Shown here in pieces: positions 24,743 to 33,427 of a DNA stretch of 64,000 nucleotides. The position numbers were made by a program, and so were the translations under genes. The first letter of the stretch is position 1; the number at the start of each line of letters is the position of its first letter. A model generated the notes under the pieces. It saw nothing but the letters and a program-made list of their open reading frames with translations. It had not been told where the DNA came from and made no database searches. The DNA is from Paenisporosarcina macmurdoensis (GTDB lineage: Bacteria; Bacillota; Bacilli; Bacillales_A; Planococcaceae), in assembly GCF_042658845.1 (NCBI RefSeq), contig NZ_JBHSRI010000038.1, positions 62,001 to 126,000 of the forward strand. Direction: 5' to 3'.

Positions 24743-25504
24743 TTATTTTGTATCTTTTTTAGCTGATTTTTCTTTTGCAGCAGCTTTTTTCTCTGCTACT
24801 TTCACTTGTGTAGCTTCTTTTTTTGCAGCATTCTTTTCAATGTTTTTTTCAGCAACCGCTAAACCGGCAGCTTTTTTCTCAGCAGCTTTAGCTTGTGTAG
24901 CTTCTTTTTTTGCAGCATTCTTTTCAATATTTTTTGCAGCAACCGCTAAACCAGCAGCTTTTTTCTCAGCAGCTTTAGCTAAGGCTACTGTTTTTTGAGT
25001 ATTTTCGACTTTAACTTCAGGAACTTCAGTTGCTGGAGCCTCTACTTCAGGAGCTTCAGTTGCCGGAGTATTAACTTCTTTATCATCATCTTCAGGAGTT
25101 ACAGGAACAGCTGCTTCAGGAGATTCTTCTTCAGGAGCAACAGGAACATCATCTTCAGTAGCATCATCTTCTGGAGTTTCATCTTCAGGAATTTCTACTT
25201 CAGGAAGTTCAGTTTCTGCTTGTTTTGCTTCCCACTTCGCTAACGCTTTATCAATATTCTTTTGTAATGCTGTTTTTGCTTTTGGATTACTAATCTTTTC
25301 TAGATTGCTAGATAGGGCGAAAATGTTGTTGGCAGTATAACCAGTTGGAACAATTGAAGCAATTTCTTGCAATTTTTCAGCTGATACTTGTTCCACTGCT
25401 TCTTTATCTTCTGTTCCAGTTTCATTAGCCCAAACTTGACCTGCAGAAGTAGTGATAAGTCCTGCTGCTACGATTGCTGCGCTTACTTTTTTCCAATTTT
25501 TCAT
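24743..25504 (-). CDS. Secreted Ala/Lys-rich repeat protein of unknown function
   Basis: A 253-residue exported protein. Residues 1-27 form a typical signal peptide (KNWKK, hydrophobic core AAIVAAGLITTSAG, cleavage after VWA). A short helical domain follows (about 35-95), then a very acidic Pro-Glu-Thr stretch (about 98-170: PEVEIPEDETPEDD-type), and finally a Lys/Ala-rich basic tail in which a 29-residue unit with AEKKAAGLAVA and KNIEKNAAKKEATQ is repeated two and a half times. In DNA the unit is an 87-bp tandem repeat (copies at 24781, 24868, 24955). There is no LPXTG or other wall-sorting signal. The opposite charges suggest binding to wall polymers or self-association, which is only inference. 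GAGGTGA precedes the ATG. Confidence 0.85.
   Translation of the reverse strand: MKNWKKVSAAIVAAGLITTSAGQVWANETGTEDKEAVEQVSAEKLQEIASIVPTGYTANNIFALSSNLEKISNPKAKTALQKNIDKALAKWEAKQAETELPEVEIPEDETPEDDATEDDVPVAPEEESPEAAVPVTPEDDDKEVNTPATEAPEVEAPATEVPEVKVENTQKTVALAKAAEKKAAGLAVAAKNIEKNAAKKEATQAKAAEKKAAGLAVAEKNIEKNAAKKEATQVKVAEKKAAAKEKSAKKDTK
24781..24980 (-). repeat. 87-bp tandem repeat inside the secreted protein gene
   Basis: The sequence CAGCTTTTTTCTC and its surroundings recur at 24781, 24868 and 24955 (step 87 = 29 codons) with few changes, consistent with recent unequal duplication. Confidence 0.9.
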
Positions 25505-25642
25505 TTAAGTCACCTCTTAATAAATTTGCATCTTTTTGATGCTTATAACAATATTCGATATGTACTTAGTAATTTGTGGGGGTATTCATAAGATTATGTC
25601 TTATTTAGAAGATTAGAGATTTGAATTTGTAGATTATAATTA

Positions 25643-25679
25643 AAAAAGCCAAAACACATGATTAGTGTTTTGGCTTTTT
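25643..25679 (-). terminator. Terminator overlapping the GT2-GtrA stop codon
   Basis: AAAAAGCCAAAACAC and GTGTTTTGGCTTTTT arms; on minus the T-run follows directly after the hairpin. The stop codon lies in the loop region. Confidence 0.88.
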
Positions 25680-26714
25680 CTTTTTGAACACCCAATCGCG
25701 TTGAATAATAAATCCTACAAGAAACAGAACACTATCGACTAGTGCTTTGATGACTAGTTCGCCTCTACCTGTTATGAAAAACAGTCCATACACAAGGCCA
25801 GCGGATAATCCCATAATGACCGTTGCAAGAATCATGTATTTAACAAAAGAACTTTCGTCGCCTTTTTTGAACACCTTCTGGCGATTAATTAAATAATTGA
25901 AACTTGCTGAAATTACTCGTGCTAAAACCGTTGCAAAGACAATATACATCTCAGGAGCATCGTCTCTCCATAACCAAATGAACAAGGCAAATAACGCCAT
26001 GTCCAGCCCGAATGAAGCTAATCCTGAAACAGCAAATTTACTAAATACTTTATAGATTTGTAGAGAAGATTTTATCGGTTGAAAATGAGATGACTTATTA
26101 TCATTCTCATAAACTGTATCGATTTCATATTCGTAAATGGCTATGTCTGCTTCTTTAGATTGAGCAAGCATATTTAATTCAAAATCGAATGCTTCTCCCT
26201 TTATCGATAATAGCCACTTGAGATGTTTTCTGAAAAAGAGACGTAGCCCGGTTTGAGTGTCAGTTATACCAATTCCGGTAGTGTAGCGGAATAAATTTCG
26301 AGTTAGCTTGTTTCCAAAGCGGCTTCTAAAGGGAATATCAGCTTGGTCAAAATTTCTTACGCCTAATAAGATGCCATGTTGTTCAAAGGATGCTTGATAC
26401 AACACACAAATATCTTTTATCCGATGTTGACCATCGGCATCTGCCGTAATAATTTTATTGATATCAGGACGTTCATTTAAAATATAATGGAAAGCTGTTT
26501 TCAGTGCTCTCCCTTTTCCTTGATTTGTTGCGTGATGAAGCACTTTCACTTCTGGAATTTTATCGATAGATTCGAAAAAAGGAGTGAATTGCTGTCCGGA
26601 GCCATCATTGACAACGATTATATGTAAAAAGCCAGTATTGATTAGCTGCTTAATGGTTTGAAGGCAAGTGTCTTCAGGTTTGTAAGCTGCTATAAGAATG
26701 CAAGTATGGTCCAC
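25662..26714 (-). CDS. Glycosyltransferase family 2 fused to a GtrA-like membrane domain
   Basis: About 350 residues. The first part is a GT-A fold family 2 glycosyltransferase: LIAAYKP, VVNDGSG, NQGKGRALKTAF and the metal-binding TADADGQH. The last 120 residues hold four membrane helices of the GtrA type (FAVSGLASFGLDMALFALF ... ASFNYLINRQKVF ... FIIQRDWVF). Dolichol-phosphate-mannose synthase-like enzymes with a GtrA domain make and flip a polyprenyl-phosphate sugar for glycosylating teichoic acids or polysaccharides. The start is set at GTG 26714, 6-7 bases after GGGAGGGGG; the longer in-frame version has no RBS. It stands alone. Confidence 0.87.
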   Translation of the reverse strand: MDHTCILIAAYKPEDTCLQTIKQLINTGFLHIIVVNDGSGQQFTPFFESIDKIPEVKVLHHATNQGKGRALKTAFHYILNERPDINKIITADADGQHRIKDICVLYQASFEQHGILLGVRNFDQADIPFRSRFGNKLTRNLFRYTTGIGITDTQTGLRLFFRKHLKWLLSIKGEAFDFELNMLAQSKEADIAIYEYEIDTVYENDNKSSHFQPIKSSLQIYKVFSKFAVSGLASFGLDMALFALFIWLWRDDAPEMYIVFATVLARVISASFNYLINRQKVFKKGDESSFVKYMILATVIMGLSAGLVYGLFFITGRGELVIKALVDSVLFLVGFIIQRDWVFKKKKPKH

Positions 26715-26831
26715 ACAAATTCCCCCTCCCCAAACAGTACCCATTTTTCCTGAAAATAAGCTTAATTTAAAGGAAACTTTATAATTGTGTCGAATCTTGT
26801 ACTTAACATCATTTGAGTAGGAGAGTGACGC

Positions 26832-28288
26832 AATGACTAAGTTACAACCTATTTAGAAGTTGGGAAAAGTGAAAAACCCGTTTTCCTATATCCTCAAATG
26901 GCCAATCGCCACGGTTTAATTGCAGGAGCTACAGGTACTGGAAAAACCATTACGTTAAAAGTACTAGCTGAATCATTTAGTCGCATGGGTGTTCCTGTCT
27001 TTTTAGCTGATATTAAAGGAGATTTAGGAAGCACGGCTATTCCGGTTATTATGAATCCCAAAATACAACAACGAGTATCTAGTATGGAACTCACAAATTT
27101 TGATTTTCAGGAATTTCCAACACGTTTCTGGGATGTATTTGGGGAACATGGCCACCCAGTCCGGACAACCATTTCGGAGATGGGTCCACTATTAATTTCT
27201 CGTTTATTAAATCTTAACGACACGCAAACAGGTGTTATCAATATAGTGTTCAAAATTGCGGATGATACAGGATTATTGTTAATTGACTTAAAAGATCTGC
27301 GAACTATGTTGAAATATGTAGGAGACAATTCGCAAGACTATACAACGGATTACGAAAATATGTCAAAACAATCCATTGGGGCTATCCAAAGAGGATTGCT
27401 GACATTAGAAGAACAAGGTGCGGATCAGTTTTTTGGTGAGCCAGCTTTAGACATAGTAGATTTGATGAAAGTAGATGAACACGAACAAGGGTTTATTAAT
27501 GTGTTGTCGGCAACCAAGCTTTTTCAATCGCCTGCATTGCCTCTACGTTTTTATTATGGCTACTATCGGAGCTATTCGAAGAATTAACTGAAATTGGTGA
27601 TGTCGATAAACCGAAAATCGTGTTTTTCTTTGACGAAGCCCATCTCCTGTTCGACGATGCACCCAAAGCATTATTAGACCAAATTGAACAAGTTGTGCGT
27701 CTTATTCGATCAAAAGGAGTAGGGATTTATTTTGTTACACAAAACCCAATTGATATACCAGACAAAGTACTAGGTCAATTAGGTAATCGTATACAACACG
27801 CATTGAGAGCGTTCACACCAAGGAGCAGAAAGCAGTCAACTCCGCTGCTGAAACATTTAGAGCAAACCCTGCGTTCGAAGTGAAAGACGCCATCACTGAC
27901 TTAAAAGTTGGCGAAGCGCTGATCTTCTTGTTTAGACGAAGAAGGACGTCCGTCAATGGTTGAGCGAGCTCTTGTACTCCCTCCGCGGAGCTTAATTGGA
28001 ATCGTCACAAATGAAAAGCGTCAAGAGCTCATTCACCAATCAGAGATGAAGGATAAATATCAGGATAGGGTGGATAAGGAATCTGCCTATGAACTGCTCA
28101 AAATAAAGACAGAAAAAATTGAAATAACCCTAGAAAAAGAAACTTATGACTACGGAAAAACCAAATCAAAGGTTCGTCCAAAGAAATCTGAGTTTCAAAA
28201 AGTAGCTCAATCTCTAATTAATACAGTGGGCAGACAAATAGGACGTGAATTGATTCGAGGGATTTTTGGAGCATTAAAGCGCAAATAG
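26832..28288 (+). pseudogene. HerA-like / DUF853 ATPase (YjgR type), frameshifted
   Basis: The pieces together read as one about 485-residue DUF853 helicase-HerA-like ATPase, normal family length. ATG 26832 with RBS GGAGAGTG starts it, but the frame breaks within 10 codons (about 26850); the second frame carries FLYPQMANRHG, Walker A TGATGTGKT and LADIKGDLG. It breaks again at about 27540-27550, where the next frame continues with LLWLLSELFEELTEIGDVDKP and Walker B FFFDEAHLLF; again at about 27822 (next frame QKAVNSAAETFRANPAF); and again at about 27930 (next frame LDEEGRPSMVERALVLPP). Four single-base-type shifts and no large deletion mean recent decay, or sequencing errors in this gene only. 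Confidence 0.88.
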
Positions 28289-28302
28289 CATACTTTATTA
28301 AA

Positions 28303-28342
28303 AAAACCATGCAAGAGAGATTAACTCCCTGCATGGTTCTAA
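28303..28342. terminator. Bidirectional terminator
   Basis: AACCATGCA and TGCATGGTT arms, flanked by A-rich and T-containing sequence; serves the HerA-like pseudogene and the minus-strand gene at 28339. Confidence 0.75.
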
Positions 28343-28596
28343 GATTCAATCGCATAAAAAGCCAATATTAGTAACGTAATAATGAGTGTATTCATTATGT
28401 AATACGTGTTCCTAGTAATTTGTTTGTCGAAAAAAGGTGAACGATCAACTAGTTTATAACTTACCACCATAATTAAAATAAGGACAATTATCGATAAAAA
28501 AGTGGGCATATTATAAACATGAATATCAATAAAGCGAACAAATATGAGTGTTGCCGCCATAATTACGCCATAAGCAACTCGTTTTAATTCCATCAT
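28339..28596 (-). CDS. Small membrane protein
   Basis: An 85-residue protein with three hydrophobic segments (about 8-25, 31-50 and 66-83) separated by short charged loops. I do not recognise the family. AGGAGAGGGG lies before two consecutive ATG codons; either could start it. It is convergent with the HerA-like pseudogene and divergent from the acetyltransferase at 28700. Confidence 0.7.
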   Translation of the reverse strand: MMELKRVAYGVIMAATLIFVRFIDIHVYNMPTFLSIIVLILIMVVSYKLVDRSPFFDKQITRNTYYIMNTLIITLLILAFYAIES

Positions 28597-28699
28597 TTAT
28601 CCCCTCTCCTATTTTATAATTATAGCAAGTTGGGCTTAGGATAGGAAGGGAACTCATGGAGATTAGCAGCAGCATAAGAAAACGTGAGGGGGAATTCAT

Positions 28700-29698
28700 A
28701 TGATTCAATTTGTTGGGTTTGATAAGCAATATTTATCGTCTATGGCAACTTTGTTAGCTAAAAGACATGAAGTGGAACGAAGCCGTTATTCATTCCTACC
28801 ACAACAGTTTGAAGACCCACAAGTAACGGAAGCTCTTCTTCAAAAAGAAGTAGAAAAACCATTTGTTAATGGTATCGTGGCGCTGAGGGAAGACGAAGTA
28901 ATTGGCTATATGTTGTATGAGTACAAAGAAGACGCAAAAAAGGGACGTCATATCACAATCGATTATCCGTATATAGCGATTGCTGAAGATGCTCATCCTA
29001 GACTTGTCCGTTTATTGTACGCTGAGGCAGGTGCAGAATGGATAGCTGGTGGCTATTTCCAACATATAATATACGTTCCAATTGGCTATGATCGTTTAGT
29101 CTACGAATGGTTAGATCAAGGATTCAGGTTTGAGCAAAAATATGCAATACTTGATATTCAAAATTACAAACCCAAAGCAACAGATGCAGAAAACAAAGCT
29201 TTAAGCGTTCGGCGATTAGCAGAAAGTGATTCGGACACGCTAAAACGGATGTCACGTTGGAACAGTATTCACCAAGCGGCTGCGCCGTCCTGGAACCCAA
29301 TTACGAAAGAGTCTCTGGAAGATGTGAAAAGTGGCTATGCTGCACTTGCAAAAGATGCGGAGGCTATTGTCATGATTGGAGAACAGGATGAGATTCCAGT
29401 TGGTTTCCATGTATATTATGAAGCGGACTCTTCAGCCAATATGTTTACCCCTGATCGGACAGTGGAGCTACCGGCCGCGTCTACTAATCCACAATATCGG
29501 GGACGTGGAGTAGGGAAAGCACTTGCAGATGCAAGTTATTCTCAGTTGAAAGAGTTGGGGTACGATTATTCTTTAGCAGATTGGCATACCCCGAACCATT
29601 TAGCATCCTATTTTTGGCCAAAACTAGGCTATCAACCGTTTATGATTCGCATGGTACGAAAAGTCGATAACCGAATTGCTTGGGCACATGGCCAATAA
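28700..29698 (+). CDS. GNAT family N-acetyltransferase (long form)
   Basis: A 332-residue protein with a C-terminal GNAT domain (about 165-325): acetyl-CoA loop PQYRGRGVGKALADASYSQL and the closing DWHTPNHLASYFWPKLGYQPF. The N-terminal half (about 1-150) also has a GNAT-like strand order (GIVALREDEVIGYMLYEY) but lacks the loop, so it may be a degenerate second copy. Acceptor unknown. GTGAGGGGG precedes the ATG. The next gene overlaps its end. Confidence 0.83.
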   Translation: MIQFVGFDKQYLSSMATLLAKRHEVERSRYSFLPQQFEDPQVTEALLQKEVEKPFVNGIVALREDEVIGYMLYEYKEDAKKGRHITIDYPYIAIAEDAHPRLVRLLYAEAGAEWIAGGYFQHIIYVPIGYDRLVYEWLDQGFRFEQKYAILDIQNYKPKATDAENKALSVRRLAESDSDTLKRMSRWNSIHQAAAPSWNPITKESLEDVKSGYAALAKDAEAIVMIGEQDEIPVGFHVYYEADSSANMFTPDRTVELPAASTNPQYRGRGVGKALADASYSQLKELGYDYSLADWHTPNHLASYFWPKLGYQPFMIRMVRKVDNRIAWAHGQ

Positions 29699-30179
29699 AA
29701 TTCGAATTGTAGGCTCAGTCGGTAGTGGGAAAACCACTCTTGCTCGAAAACTGGCTCTTCAAAAAGGAATCGACATGTATTCATTAGATGACGTGGTTTG
29801 GTCAAGAAGTTCTAATGGGGACATAAGGAATTCAGATGAACAGCGTGATGCGATTTTGGATGATATTCTCCTTCAATCAACATGGATTATCGAAGGTAGC
29901 CATCTCGGGTGGTCGAACAAAACATTTGAAGAGGCAGATCAAATTCTCTTTTTGCATCCCAGTCTACCGGTGCGGATGTACAGGATTTCACGTAGGTTTT
30001 TACGTCAAAAAAGAGGCGTGGAACAGGCAAGTTATGTTCCGACATGGCGGATGTATGGACAAATGTTTAAGTGGACCTATCAATACGAAACAAAATACAA
30101 AAAACAAGTTCGTGAAATAATAAATACCTCACAGAAAAATGCGATTGAAATTCGCGATGGCAAAAATTTAGGAGTTTAA
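29688..30179 (+). CDS. P-loop nucleoside-kinase-like protein (topology modulation / FlaR type)
   Basis: A 163-residue P-loop protein: GSVGSGKTTLAR at about residues 8-19, then SLDDVVW and WIIEGSHLGW, as in the adenylate-kinase-like proteins annotated as DNA topology modulation protein FlaR. Whether it phosphorylates a nucleotide is unproven. ATG 29688 lies inside the end of the acetyltransferase gene (11-base overlap) and has only a weak Shine-Dalgarno, so translation is probably coupled; TTG 29676 is an alternative. Confidence 0.78.
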   Translation: MANKIRIVGSVGSGKTTLARKLALQKGIDMYSLDDVVWSRSSNGDIRNSDEQRDAILDDILLQSTWIIEGSHLGWSNKTFEEADQILFLHPSLPVRMYRISRRFLRQKRGVEQASYVPTWRMYGQMFKWTYQYETKYKKQVREIINTSQKNAIEIRDGKNLGV

Positions 30180-30181
30180 CA

Positions 30182-30841
30182 ATGACAAACAAACCGTTTG
30201 TAGCATCATGGAGTGGCGGCAAAGATTCAGCTATGGCATTCTACCGCGCAGTCCAATCGGGCATGACCCCGAAACGATTGCTCACTATGTTTCAAGAAGA
30301 TGAAGAAGTGTCAAAATCACATGCTTTGCCATTTAAAGTGGTTCAAGCACAAGCGGAGCGAATGAATGTCCCGTTAATGATTCGTGGAGCCGGTTGGGAC
30401 GATTACGAAGCAAAGTTTATTCATGCGATGGATGAGTGTCGAGCAGATGGAATTACTCACGGGGTATTTGGTGACATTGATTTGGAAGGACATCTAGAAT
30501 GGGTTCAAAAAACGTGTGCAAAATCCGATATTATACCGATACATCCACTATGGCAGGAACCACGTCAATCAATTTTAGAAGAACTGTTAGCAGTAGGTTT
30601 TGAAGCGGTGATTGTTGTGGTCAATACCAGCATGATGCCGGCAGAATATGTAGGTCGAACATTTACACAACCCTTGATGGAAGAGTTAGAAGCTCTCGGC
30701 ATTGATTCGTGTGGTGAAAATGGTGAGTTTCATACGATCGTTTTAGATGGTCCTATTTTCTCATCTCGTGTACCCGTACTATTTGGGGAAGTGCGAGAAA
30801 ATGATGGCTATGTGTTTTTAGATGTTTCTCTAGATGTTTAA
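30182..30841 (+). CDS. Dph6-related ATP-pyrophosphatase (diphthine-ammonia ligase family)
   Basis: A 219-residue member of the adenine nucleotide alpha-hydrolase fold. The PP-loop SWSGGKDSAMAFYRA at about residues 9-23 binds ATP; the C-terminal GENGEFHTIVLDGP is the family hallmark of ATP_bind_4 (Dph6-like) proteins. Eukaryotic Dph6 makes diphthamide, which bacteria lack, so the bacterial proteins must amidate or activate another molecule that is not known. Start 3 bases after the previous stop with GGAG upstream; last gene of a three-gene operon. Confidence 0.88.
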   Translation: MTNKPFVASWSGGKDSAMAFYRAVQSGMTPKRLLTMFQEDEEVSKSHALPFKVVQAQAERMNVPLMIRGAGWDDYEAKFIHAMDECRADGITHGVFGDIDLEGHLEWVQKTCAKSDIIPIHPLWQEPRQSILEELLAVGFEAVIVVVNTSMMPAEYVGRTFTQPLMEELEALGIDSCGENGEFHTIVLDGPIFSSRVPVLFGEVRENDGYVFLDVSLDV

Positions 30842-30852
30842 GTTAATTAAAG

Positions 30853-30887
30853 AAAAAGGCAATCCTATGGTTAGGATTGCCTTTTTA
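30853..30887 (+). terminator. Terminator of the GNAT-kinase-Dph6 operon
   Basis: AAAAAGGCAATCCT and AGGATTGCCTTTTT arms with a 6-base loop. Confidence 0.92.
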
Positions 30888-30899
30888 CGTGGGAATTTA

Positions 30900-32063
30900 T
30901 TATGAAAGATAGTCTTTTAACTCGTTTTCTAAAAATGGTTTTGCTTGTAAGAAATCAACAAACGCGCGGTATTTCTTTATGTCATCTGTAGTGGGTTTCT
31001 TCCCAGTAAAATAGGCACGAATCAATATGTTTTTTGGCGTATGTTCCATATCGATGAATTCGAGTAATTGCGCATCGTATCCTACAAGTTTCAATAACTC
31101 TGCACGAATAGAATCTGTTGCGAGAGCAGCAAAGCGTTCTTTTACTAGACCATGCTGGAGCATAACATCCAAAGCAGGACTGTTCAGTTGCGTGTTTAAC
31201 TCATGTTGACAACAAGGCACACTTAAAATCACTTTTGCTCCCCATTTAACAGCACGAGCGAGAGCCATGTCGGTTGCAACATCACATGCATGAAGGGTTA
31301 CAACCATATCCACAGACGTTTCTTCATTGTAATCATTAATATCCCCGACTAAAAATTCAAGATGCTCATAGTTCAAGTCATCAGCAATTTGTTGGCATTC
31401 TTCAATCACTTCTTTTTTCAAATCAAGTCCAGTGACGCGAATATCTAGCCCTTTTTCAATGTGTAGGTAATGATATAGTGCGAATGTTAAATAGGATTTA
31501 CCAGAACCAAAATCCAAAATACGTACGGGGCGATCTTTCGGAAGATAGTCGAGAGCATCATCAATAAACTCAACAAAACGGTTAATTTGTCGGAACTTAT
31601 CATGCTTTTGCTTTTTAACTTTGCCATCGGGTGTTTGAACACCAAGACGCACCAAAAACGGATAGGAAGTATCTTCATCCAGCAAATAGTTTTTCTTTCG
31701 ATTGTGGGAAAGATTCACTACTTTTTTGGAATTGACACGCTCTGATTTCCAAAGAACTTTAAATTTCTTAGAAAGTTGAATTTGGATTTTTTCTTCTTCA
31801 AATTCTGATTGAACTTGACGGAATTGTTGAAGTAGAAGATTAAGTTTTTCAGGGACATCGGACAAATTGAGATTTTCATGCTTTAACACGCGTTCATGCT
31901 GATATTCAAACTGAATCATGTATATACCTTTTAATTCAATAGGCTTTAATCGCACACGTTTTACTTCATCAGACTTGGCACGAGGTTGACTAATTGTTGC
32001 AGAGATTAACTGTTTGTTGTTAATTAAGTCCGTTATTTGTTCGAGCATTTCTTGGAATTCCAT
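30900..32063 (-). CDS. Class I SAM-dependent methyltransferase (Methyltransf_32-like)
   Basis: A 387-residue protein. The N-terminal 170 residues are specific to this group; the C-terminal half is a Rossmann methyltransferase with motif I VRILDFGSGKSYLTFALY (about 185-202), an acidic residue after the second strand (VTGLDLK), and the signature VVTLHACDVATD followed by VPCCQHEL. The paired Cys-Cys-Gln-His segment is typical of Methyltransf_32 proteins related to eukaryotic GSTCD/METTL25-type enzymes; an RNA substrate is likely but unproven. AAGGCGG precedes the ATG. Confidence 0.82.
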   Translation of the reverse strand: MEFQEMLEQITDLINNKQLISATISQPRAKSDEVKRVRLKPIELKGIYMIQFEYQHERVLKHENLNLSDVPEKLNLLLQQFRQVQSEFEEEKIQIQLSKKFKVLWKSERVNSKKVVNLSHNRKKNYLLDEDTSYPFLVRLGVQTPDGKVKKQKHDKFRQINRFVEFIDDALDYLPKDRPVRILDFGSGKSYLTFALYHYLHIEKGLDIRVTGLDLKKEVIEECQQIADDLNYEHLEFLVGDINDYNEETSVDMVVTLHACDVATDMALARAVKWGAKVILSVPCCQHELNTQLNSPALDVMLQHGLVKERFAALATDSIRAELLKLVGYDAQLLEFIDMEHTPKNILIRAYFTGKKPTTDDIKKYRAFVDFLQAKPFLENELKDYLS

Positions 32064-32129
32064 ATAGTCCGCCTTCTTTACAAGTTTCTTAACGATAGTT
32101 TATCACATTCACCAAGATTCCATTTCTAA

Positions 32130-32250
32130 TGGCTGTGTCGAAGCTGGAATTGCTAAGTGGACGGAAAACTATGTTTGGTCGGAAAGTTGATTTAGTTGGT
32201 CGTAAACTCAAATAGTTGGTCGATAACGCATCATATTTGGTCGAAAACCA
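32130..32250 (+). repeat. Array of about 21-bp repeats, GGTCGGAAA type (array 3, degenerate)
   Basis: Units start at 32159 (GGACGGAAA), 32177 (GGTCGGAAA), 32198 (GGTCGTAAA), 32218 (GGTCGATAA) and 32239 (GGTCGAAAA); steps 18, 21, 20, 21. It lies between two minus-strand genes, with the units reading on plus. Confidence 0.85.
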
Positions 32251-32324
32251 ACTCAAACCAACTCAACTTCACTTCAACTCATCCTCAACCCTAATCGCTA
32301 TAATACCTCATCCGAGAAGCTTAA

Positions 32325-32855
32325 TCAGTTTTTCCAGAGATGTTCGATGGTGCTTTCATGATTAACGATGGTCAGCGTAAAAACATCTGGATTGCTTAGT
32401 GATTGCCAATCGTGAAAATCAATGGAATTATCGAAGTGTTTTAGAATCAAACTCAAAAGGTTACCATGTGTGACGAGTACACCATTGTTTGGTGATTCGT
32501 TAACAACTTTAATGGCACGATCAGTAGCTTCACGACTAGATTCTCCACCATCAAGTTTCAAGTCCAAATCAGTAAATGTTTGTTCCAGAAGTTCAAGCCA
32601 ATTTGGTAAGTTGCTCGAACTTAATACTCGTTCAGTTAAACGCTCATCAATCATGATGGGGATGTTTTTGGATTGAGCTGTTGGTTGTATGGAATCTACC
32701 GCACGTATATATGGGCTTGAAATGATGTGATGGATGATTTTTTCACTAAAAAAAGAGGCTAACTCTTTAGCTTGTTGATGTCCTGCTTGTGAGAGTTCAG
32801 CTTCAGGTAATTGTCCAGTTGCGGAACAGTGACGAACGAGATATACCGTTTTCAT
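32325..32855 (-). CDS. Histidine phosphatase family protein
   Basis: A 176-residue phosphoglycerate-mutase-like protein. The catalytic histidine is in VYLVRHCSATGQ (His9; RHC instead of the common RHG, seen in a Bacillales subgroup), the second histidine in LVTHGNLLSLIL, and the proton donor Glu is probably in ERVLSS. It likely hydrolyses a phosphate ester; substrate unknown. AAAGGAGGG precedes the ATG. It is separated from ribH by about 90 bases with a terminator in between, so it is not part of the riboflavin operon unless there is read-through. Confidence 0.87.
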   Translation of the reverse strand: MKTVYLVRHCSATGQLPEAELSQAGHQQAKELASFFSEKIIHHIISSPYIRAVDSIQPTAQSKNIPIMIDERLTERVLSSSNLPNWLELLEQTFTDLDLKLDGGESSREATDRAIKVVNESPNNGVLVTHGNLLSLILKHFDNSIDFHDWQSLSNPDVFTLTIVNHESTIEHLWKN

Positions 32856-32904
32856 CTATGTATCCCTCCTTTACTAGTAGTTTATAACTTTAAAAGAAAT
32901 ATGT

Positions 32905-32935
32905 AAAAAACCCTGAAGCTAAATGCTTCAGGGTC
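32905..32935 (-). terminator. Terminator of the riboflavin operon
   Basis: CCCTGAAGC and GCTTCAGGG arms; on minus followed by TTTTTT. Confidence 0.92.
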
Positions 32936-32947
32936 CCGATATTTCAA

Positions 32948-33415
32948 TTATGCAAATTTCTTCATTAAATTAGCCATTTCTATTGCGTTAGTTGCAGCTT
33001 CCCAACCTTTATTGCCAGCTTTCGTTCCTGCACGTTCGATTGCCTGTTCAATCGTGTCGGTTGTTAACACGCCGAAAATTACGGGAATATCATGTTGATA
33101 TCCTGCATTTGCAACACCTTTAGCAGCTTCATTACACACAAAATCAAAGTGTGGAGTAGAACCGCGAATAACGGTACCAAGTGTAATAACGGCATCATAT
33201 TTTTTTGAAGCAGCCATTTGTTTTGCTACAAGTGGAATTTCAAACGCTCCTGGTACCCAAGCGATTGTTACATTTGCGTCATCTACGCCATGTCTTTTAA
33301 GAGCATCTTCAGCCCCGCCTAATAGTTTACTCGTAATAAATTCATTGAAACGTCCAACGACAATTCCAATTTTCAGTTCGGATCCAATTAAATAGCCTTC
33401 TAAATGTGTTGTCAT
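32948..33415 (-). CDS. ribH: 6,7-dimethyl-8-ribityllumazine synthase
   Basis: A 155-residue lumazine synthase, which condenses the ribityl-aminouracil and dihydroxybutanone phosphate to lumazine in the penultimate step of riboflavin synthesis. VVGRFNEFIT, WVPGAFEIPL, ITLGTVIRGSTPHFDFV (with the catalytic His) and FGVLTTDTIEQAIERAG are all present. Length is normal. It lies 13 bases after ribBA with AGAGGAG upstream; last gene of the operon. Confidence 0.97.
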   Translation of the reverse strand: MTTHLEGYLIGSELKIGIVVGRFNEFITSKLLGGAEDALKRHGVDDANVTIAWVPGAFEIPLVAKQMAASKKYDAVITLGTVIRGSTPHFDFVCNEAAKGVANAGYQHDIPVIFGVLTTDTIEQAIERAGTKAGNKGWEAATNAIEMANLMKKFA

Positions 33416-33427
33416 GTATAAGCTCCT

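Noticed and set aside
24684..24998. 104-codon plus-strand frame rich in Phe and Ala
   Set aside because: It is the complement of the Ala/Lys repeat region of the secreted protein, which has a signal peptide and RBS on minus.
28700..29698. Two separate acetyltransferase genes
   Set aside because: The frame is continuous; the N-terminal half has no own start or RBS for a split.
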